Shown: positions 55,994 to 64,000 of the stretch, one piece after another
Layout: every line of letters starts with the position of its first letter
Numbering within the stretch: position 1 is the stretch's first letter
NCBI RefSeq assembly: GCF_034377145.1
Contig: NZ_CP139707.1
Coordinates: forward strand, 1,001,001-1,065,000
Source of the DNA: Sulfitobacter sp. OXR-159
Lineage (GTDB): Bacteria; Pseudomonadota; Alphaproteobacteria; Rhodobacterales; Rhodobacteraceae
Direction: 5' to 3'
Length of the DNA: 64,000 bases
Notes under the pieces: model-generated
Database searches by the model: none
What the model was told of the DNA's origin: nothing
The model's input: the letters and a program-made list of their open reading frames with translations, nothing else
Program-made: the position numbers and the translations under genes

Positions 55994-57195
55994 CGGGCGG
56001 CGTCTTGCATGTGGTCCGCGAGCTTTGCCGCCTCGCGGGACACATCATGGCGCGCGAAGACCCGCGCGCGGGCGTTCCTTCCCATCTCTTCCAGCGTCGA
56101 GAGCGGCGCGTCATGCAGGGCGGTCATCGCCTCGGCCAAGGCCGCCACATCGCCTGCGGGCACCAGCCAGCCGGTCTGGCCGGGCTGCACCAGTTCCGGC
56201 GTGCCTGCGATATAGGTGGCGATCACCGGGCGGGCGGCGGCCATGGCCTCCATCACCACCATGGGCAAACCTTCGGCGAAACTGGGCATGACGAGCGCAT
56301 GGGCAGCGCTGAGTTCGGAGGTAACTCGCGCCTCGTCGACCCAGCCGGTCAGGGTGATGCGATTTTGCAGGGTATGGCGGGCGATTTCCGTTTCAATCGC
56401 GCGGCGCAAAGGGCCGTCGCCAATTAGCGTCAGATGCAGATCGAGGTGGCTGTCGCGCAGCCGGGCCATGGCGTCGATCAGGGCAAGCTGGCCTTTCTGC
56501 TCCACAAAACGCCCAATGGAGACGAGGCGCCGCGGGCCATCCGGCAGGGCGGCGGGGGCAGGGAATTTAGCGGGCTCAATGCCGCAATGCACAACTTTGA
56601 TGCGCGGCCAATCGGCTGGGTCAGCCCATCGGCACAGTTGACTGCGCCCGAACTGGCTGATCGCCACGGCAAACGCCGAATGATGGATTTTCGCGCTGAG
56701 TGACAGCGCGCGGGGGCTGTCGAATTCCTCAGGCCCATGGGTGGTGAAACTATAGCGCGGCCCGCCAAGCAGGTGGCAAAGCATCGCGACCATCGTGGCG
56801 TTGGTGCCGAAATGAGCGTGCAGGTGCTCTGTGCCGCTGCCGTCAAGCTGCGCCTGCAGATAGCAAGCCTCGGCCAGATAGATCAGATGGCGGGCCATCC
56901 CCGTCTCGGCCCGGCGTGCGGCGTGCCAGACTTCGCGCAGCGCTTTGCCGAACCGGCGGGGCGAACGCAGGACACTGCGCAGGCTGGCATGGGCGAGGGC
57001 GGCCCCGCCAGCGGCCAGAACATAGTGGCTGCGCGCCTCTTCGGCCTTGTCCTGCCCATCGACCAGCGGCACATCGGGGCCGCGCATGGCAAAGCGCAGC
57101 ACCTCATGGCCTGCCGCCTCCAACGCTGCGATCTCGCGGCGAATGAAGGAATGCGAGGGCTGTGGGTAGGTGTTGAGGATATAGGCGATTTTCAC
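55990..57195 (-). CDS. glycosyltransferase family 4
   Basis: A 401-residue GT-B enzyme of the WcaL-like group: MKIAYILNTYPQPSHSFIRREI opens the acceptor domain, HAHFGTNATMVAML and FTTHGPEEFD follow, and the donor domain has SIGRFVEQKGQ, LIGDGPL and EGLPMVVMEAMAAARPVI (E-x7-E nucleotide motif). It is retaining and cytoplasmic, adding a sugar to the lipid-linked repeat. It is divergent from the flippase gene, 160 bases apart. Confidence 0.9.
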   Translation of the reverse strand: MKIAYILNTYPQPSHSFIRREIAALEAAGHEVLRFAMRGPDVPLVDGQDKAEEARSHYVLAAGGAALAHASLRSVLRSPRRFGKALREVWHAARRAETGMARHLIYLAEACYLQAQLDGSGTEHLHAHFGTNATMVAMLCHLLGGPRYSFTTHGPEEFDSPRALSLSAKIHHSAFAVAISQFGRSQLCRWADPADWPRIKVVHCGIEPAKFPAPAALPDGPRRLVSIGRFVEQKGQLALIDAMARLRDSHLDLHLTLIGDGPLRRAIETEIARHTLQNRITLTGWVDEARVTSELSAAHALVMPSFAEGLPMVVMEAMAAARPVIATYIAGTPELVQPGQTGWLVPAGDVAALAEAMTALHDAPLSTLEEMGRNARARVFARHDVSREAAKLADHMQDAAR

Positions 57196-57354
57196 GGGGG
57201 GCGCGGCCTTGGCTTGGGGCTGATAAACCTTGTTACCCGCCCGCTTGCCACTGGCACAAGGGCGGGCAAGCCTTTAGTCTCTCGCAAAGAATTGGCAAAG
57301 GCGCAGCAACGGGTGTTTTCACAGGTTTCCCAAGCGGTGACGGGCAATCGCCTG

Positions 57355-58665
57355 ATGGCACGGGCGCTGCGCTCAACATCATGGATCGTCTTGGGCTATG
57401 GCGGGTCGCAGGCGATCCGGCTGGCATCGAACCTAATCCTGACGCGGCTGCTTTTCCCCGAAGCCTTTGGCCTGATGGCGCTGATACAGGTGGTGATCGT
57501 CGGGCTGACGCTGTTTTCGGACGTAGGCATCGCGCCCTCCATCGCACAGAGCAAACGCGGCGATGATCGCGACTTTCTGGACACCGCCTGGACGATTCAA
57601 GCGATCCGGGGGCTGTGCCTCTGGCTGGCGGCCTGTGCGCTGACGTGGCCAGTGACGGCGTTTTACGATGAGCCTTCGCTGCTGACCTATCTGCCCATCG
57701 CGGCGCTGAGCCTTGTGGTCGCCGGGTTCAATCCCACGCGGATCGAGACGGCGCACCGGCATCTGCAAATGGGGCGGCTGACACTGCTGGATCTGGCGTC
57801 ACAGGTGATTGGCATCGTGGTGATGATCGTGGGCGCGGTGCTTTATCAATCCGTGGCGGCGCTGGTGGTCGGTGGCGTGGTGGGGGCGCTGGCAAAACTG
57901 GCGCTTACCCATGCGTTCCTGCCGGGGCCGGGGAACCGCTTTCGCTGGGAACGGCCTGCGGTGCAGGAGTTGGTGCATTTCGGGAAATGGATTTTCCTGT
58001 CGACCATGTTTTGGTTCTTTGCCAGCCAAGGGGACAAGGCGATCTTGGGCAAGTTCCTCTCACTCGAAGGCTTGGGGATCTACAATATCGGTTATTTCCT
58101 CGCCAGTTTTCCGCTGCTTTTGGGGCAGAACGTCACCGGGCGGGTGATGATCCCGATCTACCGCGAGGCCGGGGGCGGCGATCATCCCAAGCTGCGGCGG
58201 ATGCGCTATGGGCTGAGCGGGGGGCTGCTGATGCTTTTGGCCGCAATGGCGCTGGCAGGGCCGTGGCTGGTCTCGGTGCTCTATGATCCGCGTTATCTGC
58301 AAAGCGGTGCAATTCTGGTGATGCTGGCGCTGGCGCTGATGCCGCAGGTGATCGGGATGACCTATGACCAAGCGGCGCTTGCGGCGGGGGATTCACGGCG
58401 GTTTTTTATCTCCTCGGCCTCGCGGGCCAGCTTGCAGATTGGGTTTCTGTTGGCGGGGGTGATCGCCGCCGGGCTGCCCGGTGCGTTGATTGGCCTAGGC
58501 GCGGCGATGGCCCTGTCGCATCTGGTGCTGATCTGGCTCGCCCGGGCGCATGGCGTCTGGGACGCGCGCCACGATCTGATCTTTGCACTGCTGGGGATCG
58601 TGCTCGGCGCACTGGCGCTTTGGCTGCATTGGGACCGGGTACTGGGGCTCAGCGCCACGGTCTGA
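57355..58665 (+). CDS. Wzx-type polysaccharide flippase
   Basis: About 436 residues with 12-14 membrane helices. The opening ARALRSTSWIVLGYGGSQAIRLASNLILTR and GRLTLLDLASQVIG are typical of the PST/MATE-like lipid-linked oligosaccharide flippases. It would move the assembled repeat unit across the inner membrane for polymerisation by the Wzy-like protein at 37239. The start is uncertain (ATG 57355 used; GTG at 57337 and 57313 are in frame). It is convergent with the Wzz-like gene. Confidence 0.82.
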   Translation: MARALRSTSWIVLGYGGSQAIRLASNLILTRLLFPEAFGLMALIQVVIVGLTLFSDVGIAPSIAQSKRGDDRDFLDTAWTIQAIRGLCLWLAACALTWPVTAFYDEPSLLTYLPIAALSLVVAGFNPTRIETAHRHLQMGRLTLLDLASQVIGIVVMIVGAVLYQSVAALVVGGVVGALAKLALTHAFLPGPGNRFRWERPAVQELVHFGKWIFLSTMFWFFASQGDKAILGKFLSLEGLGIYNIGYFLASFPLLLGQNVTGRVMIPIYREAGGGDHPKLRRMRYGLSGGLLMLLAAMALAGPWLVSVLYDPRYLQSGAILVMLALALMPQVIGMTYDQAALAAGDSRRFFISSASRASLQIGFLLAGVIAAGLPGALIGLGAAMALSHLVLIWLARAHGVWDARHDLIFALLGIVLGALALWLHWDRVLGLSATV

Positions 58666-58670
58666 GCGGA

Positions 58671-59972
58671 TCAGCTCTTTTGCTTGCGTGCCATACGTGC
58701 GGCGCGGCCCTCTTTACCTGCCTTTAAGCGTTCTTGCCATACTTTGCCCAAGGTGCGGCGCTTTTCGCGGGGGCTGAGGTCGGGGATCGACACGACGGGG
58801 ATGAGCCCCGTCTCGCGCGTCATTTGCCGGGAAGAGCGGATCACCGGACGGCGCAGTTCCAGCAAGAAGGCCACGATCAGGGCAAGCGCGAAGCTGCCCA
58901 TGCCACCTATCGCCGCCCGCTTTTTGCGGCTGAGAGAGACGGGGTAATCCGGCAGTTCGGCCTGCTCCAGCGTGATCAGTTTCTCACCCCGTTGATCGGA
59001 TTCGAGTGAGAACCCCACCTCCGCTTCGTTGCGGCGGGCGGTGATCACCTCCAACTGGTCCTGCAACTGGGTCAGGCGACGATCAAACCGGGCCAGTTCA
59101 CGCTCAACCTCAGGCGAGGTTTGCAGGCTGGCGGTCAGCGTTTCGCGCTGCTCTTGCAGCAAATCGCGCTGCGTGGTGAGGCTTTCCAACGTGGCGTCCA
59201 GTTCGGCCTGTTCGCGGGCGATGGTGGCGGCGCGGGCGTCGGGGTTGACCCGGTCGCGGGCCAGCCGCGTGGCGATGATCTCGCGGTCAAGCTCAAGGAG
59301 GGCGTCGTTCAGGCTGCTGATTTCGCCGCGGCGAAACTGAAGACTGCCTTCGAGAGACAGGTCATTCTCGGCCCGGTAATCGGCCAGTTCCGCCTCAAGT
59401 TCAGAGATGTCGCGGATCAGGTTCTGTTCTTGGCGCTGAAAGAACTCCAAGGTCTCTTGGGTCTGGCTTTGGCGTTGGGCCGCCGACATCTGGCGGGTGC
59501 GGTCGGCGAATTCGCGCGCCACGGCCTGCGCATCTGCGGGGTTGTCCATCTCGGCGGTGAAGGTCATGACAGAGATGGTGCCGTCATCGCCAAAGCCCTC
59601 GCGCGGGGCAGCGACCCCGGTGATGGTAACCGAACGGCGCAGCAGATCGACCTTTTCCGACATCCGCAGCGCGGTAAGATCGTCATAGAGATCAAAGCGT
59701 TGGATGATGTCCACTAGGGTGCCGCGGGCCATCAGTTGCTGTTCGATCAACTGCAGACGACGCGCCGATGACCCCTCTACGGTGGAAGGGGCCAGATCAT
59801 TGGCGATCTTGGGCTGCTCGATCTGGATGACTTCGGAGGATTGGTAGACATGCGGCGTCGACAACGCCCAGTAGACCGAGGCGATGCAGCCCAGAAGCGT
59901 GATCAGAATGATAACGCCCGCCCGACGGCGGAGCATGTCGATGATGTCATCGAATGTATAGATCGGTCCCAT
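58671..59972 (-). CDS. Wzz-like chain-length determinant (polysaccharide co-polymerase)
   Basis: A 433-residue protein with a membrane helix at ~20-40, a long periplasmic coiled coil (about 165-320, Glu/Gln/Arg/Leu-rich) and a second helix at ~360-380, followed by a basic cytoplasmic tail. A Pro-containing segment (ELPDYPVSLSRKKR) precedes the second helix, as in Wzz/Wzc proteins. It would set chain length together with the polymerase. No ATPase domain is fused; the CpsD-like gene upstream provides one separately. Confidence 0.85.
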   Translation of the reverse strand: MGPIYTFDDIIDMLRRRAGVIILITLLGCIASVYWALSTPHVYQSSEVIQIEQPKIANDLAPSTVEGSSARRLQLIEQQLMARGTLVDIIQRFDLYDDLTALRMSEKVDLLRRSVTITGVAAPREGFGDDGTISVMTFTAEMDNPADAQAVAREFADRTRQMSAAQRQSQTQETLEFFQRQEQNLIRDISELEAELADYRAENDLSLEGSLQFRRGEISSLNDALLELDREIIATRLARDRVNPDARAATIAREQAELDATLESLTTQRDLLQEQRETLTASLQTSPEVERELARFDRRLTQLQDQLEVITARRNEAEVGFSLESDQRGEKLITLEQAELPDYPVSLSRKKRAAIGGMGSFALALIVAFLLELRRPVIRSSRQMTRETGLIPVVSIPDLSPREKRRTLGKVWQERLKAGKEGRAARMARKQKS

Positions 59973-60086
59973 GTGCCTCTTTCCAACCTGCCTAAAGCCC
60001 CCGACCGTTGCCCGGCGGAGTTTCCCTGCCTAGACCAGAAGACTTGGGCGATAATAGGGCGCTAGAGGGGGCAGCGACAGGGGGTG

Positions 60087-60986
60087 TCAGGCATATTTCG
60101 GCAGGCTGGACGCGCGCGCACGGTTCAGCACGATGCCCAAGAGCGGCACCTGACCTTCGAGCATGCGTTCGCATTCGCGCAGATGACGCGCCATGGTTTG
60201 CGTCCCGTCCGAGATCAGCAACACACCGTCAAGTTGCGGCAGGAACGCCGACAGATCGTCATGCTCCAACATCGGCGGCATATCGTAGAGAACGATTTCT
60301 GGCTGCAGTGAGGCGCGCAGGCGCAGCAGTGTTTCGGCGGTGGCGCTGTCTTGGAGGATTTCGGCGGCGTTCACCTCGGGCTGGTCATTTAGGCCGAGGG
60401 CCAGCGTGTCACTGACCCGCAGCATCCCTTTGCCAAGATCGGCCTGCCCGCTGAGCAGGTCGCTCATCGCACCGGGGGCTTGCATGTCAAAAGCGCGGGC
60501 CAGACCGGGGCTGCGCATGTTCATGTCCATCAACACGGTGCGCGATCCCGGCACACGCGACAGGCTCAGCGCCAGATTGGTCGCCGAAAAGCTGTTGCCG
60601 CAGCCCGAGGTGGGGGCGGTGACGGCGATATTGACCCAGCGGTGCTCTAGAGTGGTTTGACGCAGGCGCGTGCGCAGCAGGTCAAAGGCCCGCGCGGCGG
60701 CGCTGTTGCGGTGATCGTCGACCAGCGGCATGTCCCCCCCGGGGCCGGGGGTGGCGATGGGCAGGTCTTGCCAACGCGGCGCGCGGTCGTCGCCGATATA
60801 GCGCGACACGGCCGGAGCGGCGGTGGGCAGCGTCTCTTCAGACGCAAGATCGCCGTCAAACTCATCCTCGTGATCGATCACGGTGCGGCGTGGGCGGATG
60901 CTGTGCCGCATCCCCGGGCCGCCGAACTGCGCCGACACATCGCTGTTGTCCGCGCCAAGGGCGTCGGATGCGTAGAGATCTTTCAT
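60087..60986 (-). CDS. CpsD/BY-kinase-like ATPase with a degenerate Walker A
   Basis: A 299-residue protein: ~110 disordered N-terminal residues, then a MinD/BY-kinase-like domain. Walker A reads T-S-G-C-G-N-S (Asn131 in place of Lys), Walker A' is VLMDMNMRSP, where DxD has become D-M-N, and Walker B (LYDMPP) is kept. There is no Tyr-rich C-terminal tail. It lies between the sugar transferase and Wzz genes, where the BY-kinase partner of Wzz is expected, but may be a non-catalytic regulator. The start at 60986 follows AAAGGGAAG; an ATG at 61013 is in frame. Confidence 0.75.
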   Translation of the reverse strand: MKDLYASDALGADNSDVSAQFGGPGMRHSIRPRRTVIDHEDEFDGDLASEETLPTAAPAVSRYIGDDRAPRWQDLPIATPGPGGDMPLVDDHRNSAAARAFDLLRTRLRQTTLEHRWVNIAVTAPTSGCGNSFSATNLALSLSRVPGSRTVLMDMNMRSPGLARAFDMQAPGAMSDLLSGQADLGKGMLRVSDTLALGLNDQPEVNAAEILQDSATAETLLRLRASLQPEIVLYDMPPMLEHDDLSAFLPQLDGVLLISDGTQTMARHLRECERMLEGQVPLLGIVLNRARASSLPKYA

Positions 60987-61057
60987 CGTCTTCCCTTTCG
61001 ATTTTCTGAACATGAGGCGCTAATTTTCTCGTTGTTGCCGGGCGCGGCAAGCATCGC

Positions 61058-61813
61058 TCAGCACCCGGTCCGGCGCAAGACGACGCCGACGGTTTTGAAC
61101 AGAATGGTCAGGTCCATCGGCAGCGACAGATTGCGGCGATAGGCGGCGTCGACCTCATTGCGGTAGGTAAAGCGGCTGTTGTTGCGCGCCGAGACCTGCC
61201 ACAACCCGGTGATGCCGGGACGCAGGGCGAAATAGGCTTTTGCATCGCCGTACATCTCAAGCTGGTCGGGCATCATCGGACGTGGGCCGATCAGGCTCAT
61301 GTCGCCTTTCAAGACGTTCCAAAGCTGCGGCAGCTCATCCAGCGAAGTTGCCCGCAGGAAGGCGCCAACCCGAGTGATGCGCGGATCGTCCTTCAGCTTT
61401 TGCATCTCGTCCCATTCGGCCCGCATCGCCGGGTTCGCGGCAAGGTAGCTTTCCAGCACGGCATCGGCATCGCGGACCATGGTGCGCAGTTTCAGGATAG
61501 AGAAGCGTTTGCCCCCCCGCCCAAGACGCTGCTGGGTATAGAAGGGCTGCCCGCTTTCAATCCAAAGCGCCAGCGCGCAAAGGGCGATGATCGGCAGCGC
61601 GATGGGCAGGGAGGCAAGGATCAGCAGCCGGTCGATAATCGGTTTCGCATAGCGCCCATAAAGGCCGGTAGGACGCAGACGAAAGGCCGCCACAGCGCGC
61701 GGCGCGGGCAGCGCGGCGGCACCCGCAGCAGCAGGCTGCGTGCGGCTCAACATCGGGCCGGCGAGGGCTTCCATTGAGCCATAGGTATGGCTGTGGGCGT
61801 CAAAGTACTTCAT
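61058..61813 (-). CDS. initiating sugar transferase (undecaprenyl-phosphate sugar-1-phosphate transferase)
   Basis: A 251-residue polyisoprenyl-phosphate hexose-1-phosphate transferase. After a variable ~50-residue N-terminus come a re-entrant helix (DRLLILASLPIALPIIALCAL), GRGGKRFSILKLRTM, SLDELPQLWNVLKGDMSLIGPRP and RPGITGLWQVSARN, the catalytic signature of the ExoY/WbaP group. It makes the first lipid-linked sugar of the repeat. The ATG at 61813 is used because GGGGGG lies before it; ATGs at 61840 and 61834 are in frame. It is the first gene of the leftward transferase-CpsD-Wzz set. Confidence 0.92.
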   Translation of the reverse strand: MKYFDAHSHTYGSMEALAGPMLSRTQPAAAGAAALPAPRAVAAFRLRPTGLYGRYAKPIIDRLLILASLPIALPIIALCALALWIESGQPFYTQQRLGRGGKRFSILKLRTMVRDADAVLESYLAANPAMRAEWDEMQKLKDDPRITRVGAFLRATSLDELPQLWNVLKGDMSLIGPRPMMPDQLEMYGDAKAYFALRPGITGLWQVSARNNSRFTYRNEVDAAYRRNLSLPMDLTILFKTVGVVLRRTGC

Positions 61814-61840
61814 TCCAAACCCCCCAGGGTTCATTCGCAT

Positions 61841-62921
61841 TCAAACGGACCTGTCCGGCCCACGGCGCCTTCGCCCCGCTTTGTCTCAACGGCCTAGGCG
61901 GCCTATACGTTCAGGTAGGATATGTATCATTTGTTACCACCTTTTCGCCTTATTCGATCCATTTTCTCAGAAACAGACTGTTTCGCAGGAGAGGGGCTTG
62001 GCAGAAATTAGCGAGGGAACTGTAGGGGTTAGGCAGGGGGTGCTCGGGCGTGGACCCTGCTGGCATGCCGCGAAAAGAGGGGTGCGGATGGGCGGGAAAG
62101 CGTGTATCAAGGGCTTGATATTGTTGTGGAATATCATCTATTTCATGGCTGTGCCGCGATGCGCTCCGTGTATCGGCTGCTTGCATCTCCTACACTAAGG
62201 CACTTGTGGAGGGATGAGATATCGGCACGCCTGCGGTCACCTCTCGCGGAGCTCTCACAAAAATGTCAGGGCGATAAATGGGCGACAGTTGGGCGCAGGT
62301 AGTGGATGTGTGAAAGCAAATTCGTCCTGCATGGCAGCAAGATTTCAGAGGATTCTTCGGTTGGTTGGAGGCTTGGCTTGGTGCGGACCAAGGCAAATAC
62401 TGAAGACCCAAAAATTGCTGTGTTCAAACGAGAGGAAAGGACACCCTGGGTCAAGATGAGCGTGCCCCGCCACCCACCAGTACAGCAGCCCCTCATTACC
62501 ACCGACGATTTGTCGCCGGTTGCGTCACACAACCCAGCCGAGGTCTATTCTCCGTTTCAGCTATTGCCGTTCACGACATGTTTTTTGCCGGAACGCTGCA
62601 CGTCCTCGGCCAAGGGCGTCGGCAGGTCGAAATCGTCGAAGGTGCCTGCATAGCCTTTCCAGCCCATCCGGCCGAGCGCATCGAGTGTTTCTGCCGCGCC
62701 GGTATGTCGGGCTTCGCCATAGGCTGGCGGATCTGACGGATACTGTGCTGGTCGATGGCCTAGTAGCCTCCGCGATCTTTGCCGCTGCGTTGACCTGTTG
62801 CTGAATGCACGTGAACTGTAGACCTGCACTGTCGGCGTCAATTTTTGGCTTAGGGTTGCGCGTGGGCGCTAACGGCGTCGCCTATGGGCAAAGCAGTGTC
62901 ACCGTTCTAGCTCGGCGCGGG
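61841..62921. other. gene-poor stretch of about 1.1 kb
   Basis: No supported gene. The first ~120 bases should hold the promoter of the sugar transferase. Base composition is visibly less GC-rich than in the flanks. Short open frames are present on both strands, for example 62557-62841 on the minus strand (contains GWKGYAGTFDDFDLPTP), which reads like the end of a real protein but matches nothing I recognise; it may be a gene remnant. An inverted repeat is at 62116-62136. Confidence 0.5.
62116..62136. repeat. inverted repeat TGATATT-N7-AATATCA
   Basis: Perfect 7-bp arms around a 7-base spacer in the gene-poor stretch. It could be an operator or a small hairpin; no neighbouring promoter is evident. 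Confidence 0.35.
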
Positions 62922-63254
62922 TCAGAGAGGTTTTCGGCCCAAAACCTTGAGTGTTACCGCCCGACCAAAACGCATCACCGGGTAGACCGCCTTCGCCACT
63001 CGGTCCGAGCTTAAAACCCCTCGCCGCCGCGACAGACGCGAGAGCAGGGCGACAGCTTTCGCGCCATGGAAAACCTCACCGTCAAGATCGACGATCATCC
63101 CATCGTTGAGATCCAGACCATAACAATTGGCCCTGGTTCGATCGGTGCGCGCATTGATCAGCTCAACGGCATGGCCTTCCCGAAGTTGAAGGAGCGCGAC
63201 ATAGTTTGCGCAAAACGGACATTCACCATCGTAGACGATCCGCAGAGGCGTCAT
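62922..63254 (-). CDS. DCC-family thiol-disulphide oxidoreductase-like protein
   Basis: A 110-residue DUF393/DCC protein. YDGECPFCANYVALL has the D-x-x-C-x-x-C motif that names the family, and VFHGAKAVALLSRL is the usual second motif. The thioredoxin-like Cys pair suggests redox chemistry, but the role is unknown. Its start overlaps the HTTM gene by four bases; DCC and HTTM proteins are often encoded side by side or fused. Confidence 0.88.
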   Translation of the reverse strand: MTPLRIVYDGECPFCANYVALLQLREGHAVELINARTDRTRANCYGLDLNDGMIVDLDGEVFHGAKAVALLSRLSRRRGVLSSDRVAKAVYPVMRFGRAVTLKVLGRKPL

Positions 63255-64000
63255 GGCTCTTGCATCCTTTTTGTGAACTTTTGGACGGATTGCGGGTCCA
63301 ACAACGCAACGTATAGCAGCATCATCGTCGCAGAATAGGTGCTGACGGGGAGCAACAGGTAGAACGTCGAATGCATGCTTAACCCGATGAAAATGGCCGT
63401 TGCGCGATGGCGCCGGGTAAGGATCGCATAGGCGAGGAAATATTCTACGACTAAGACGGCGCAGGACATCAACGCAAGGAGCATGGGAGAGGCGAGAAGT
63501 ATCTCAAGCGTGCGACCTGAATAGCTCCAAACGAAAATCTGTTCGAGCCTTTGTCCTGAAATGAAGGCTTGGTCTGATTTGTCCACCGCGGTCCAGAAAT
63601 AGAGTGCCGACATTTGCAGGGCGATCAGGCGCTGCCCCCACAAGATGCCATGTTCAGGTAGAACCCGATTTCCGCTTTGGATGGCCGTCCATCGGTCAAA
63701 GGAATAAGACCGGCCGCAATCCGTAAACATGAGGAAAATACACGATATACCAAGAAGATAGACATGGTGATGATTCCAACCCGCGGTACCAAGGCCTGCT
63801 TGTCTCATCCCGTATAGAAGAAATATTGTCAGCCCAAGCAGGCCGATTGACAGTCTGGCGCGGACGCCCAGCAGGGCTGCGATTGCAAAGATAAAGAAGA
63901 CCAATCCCAGCAGAAGTTCGCTGAATGTTTCCGCCGCGAAGGGTGCGACTTCGGCACCGAAGCGGACAATTGCCATGGTTGCCAGCCCAATTCGCAAAAG
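63251..64000 (-). CDS. HTTM-domain membrane protein, 5' end outside window
   Basis: At least 248 residues with six or more hydrophobic helices and an HTTM-like core (GWNHHHVYLLGISCIFLMF, WGQRLIALQMSALYFWTAVDK, HSTFYLLLPVSTYSATM). HTTM proteins are related to vitamin K-dependent carboxylase membrane domains; function in bacteria is mostly unknown. The frame is still open at the right edge; a TTG at 63997 is present but the true start is probably further upstream. It is coupled to the DCC gene. Confidence 0.7.
   Translation of the reverse strand, partial: LLRIGLATMAIVRFGAEVAPFAAETFSELLLGLVFFIFAIAALLGVRARLSIGLLGLTIFLLYGMRQAGLGTAGWNHHHVYLLGISCIFLMFTDCGRSYSFDRWTAIQSGNRVLPEHGILWGQRLIALQMSALYFWTAVDKSDQAFISGQRLEQIFVWSYSGRTLEILLASPMLLALMSCAVLVVEYFLAYAILTRRHRATAIFIGLSMHSTFYLLLPVSTYSATMMLLYVALLDPQSVQKFTKRMQEP

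Noticed and set aside
1..64000. CRISPR array, prophage or intact insertion sequence
   Set aside because: No spaced direct repeats, integrase, transposase or phage structural genes were recognised on either strand.

Overview
The window looks like a chromosomal segment of a marine alphaproteobacterium of the Roseobacter group (Rhodobacterales). This rests on high GC, a class I PhaC with phasin and PhaR using CTGC-N3-GCAG operators, RlmJ, DUF2842 and DUF3572 proteins, an H-NOX/diguanylate cyclase pair, and several roseobacter-type conserved hypotheticals. I did not assign a species. No rRNA, tRNA, CRISPR array, intact insertion sequence or phage gene was recognised.

Region 1 (1-6.5 kb) is carbon storage: the end of an MFS transporter, two alpha/beta hydrolases (the second with Gly in place of the nucleophile Ser), then phaZ divergent from phaC, followed by phaP and phaR. 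PhaR-type palindromes sit in the phaP promoter and in the phaR leader. Region 2 (6.5-16.1 kb) has a DegT-type aminotransferase, then a leftward set of amine/amino-acid genes: a gamma-glutamylputrescine oxidase-like FAD enzyme, two glutamine synthetase-like ligases, a class I amidotransferase and a complete polar amino acid ABC transporter. Region 3 (16.1-32.4 kb) is mostly housekeeping: two TerB-like proteins, rlmJ, pyrG, secG, a cobalt-type nitrile hydratase operon, purA, an acidic Ala/Glu-rich protein, thiamine pyrophosphokinase, an EamA transporter preceded by a 16-copy hexanucleotide repeat, a PleD-like GGDEF protein and small membrane proteins.

Region 4 (32.6-61.8 kb) is the most interesting. 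An H-NOX-like protein overlaps an HNOBA-GGDEF diguanylate cyclase and is followed by a surface-polysaccharide locus: five GT2/GT4-type glycosyltransferases, a WecG-type transferase, a Wzy-like polymerase, a Wzx flippase, a Wzz-like chain-length protein, a CpsD-like ATPase with a broken Walker A motif, and an initiating sugar transferase. Embedded in it is a translationally coupled natural-product module. It consists of an iterative-style PKS (KS-AT-KR-DH-PCP-TE), a rhamnosyltransferase-like GT2, a formyltransferase/NRPS hybrid whose adenylation domain is split by a luciferase-like monooxygenase and carries a near-consensus glycine code, a phosphopantetheinyl transferase, a Tat-signal SGNH protein and an SGNH-glycosidase fusion. 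The inference is that this locus makes a polysaccharide or glycolipid carrying a polyketide and an oxidised glycine-derived group, under c-di-GMP control.

Region 5 (61.8-64 kb) is a gene-poor stretch of about 1.1 kb with visibly lower GC, then a DCC/HTTM gene pair running off the right edge.
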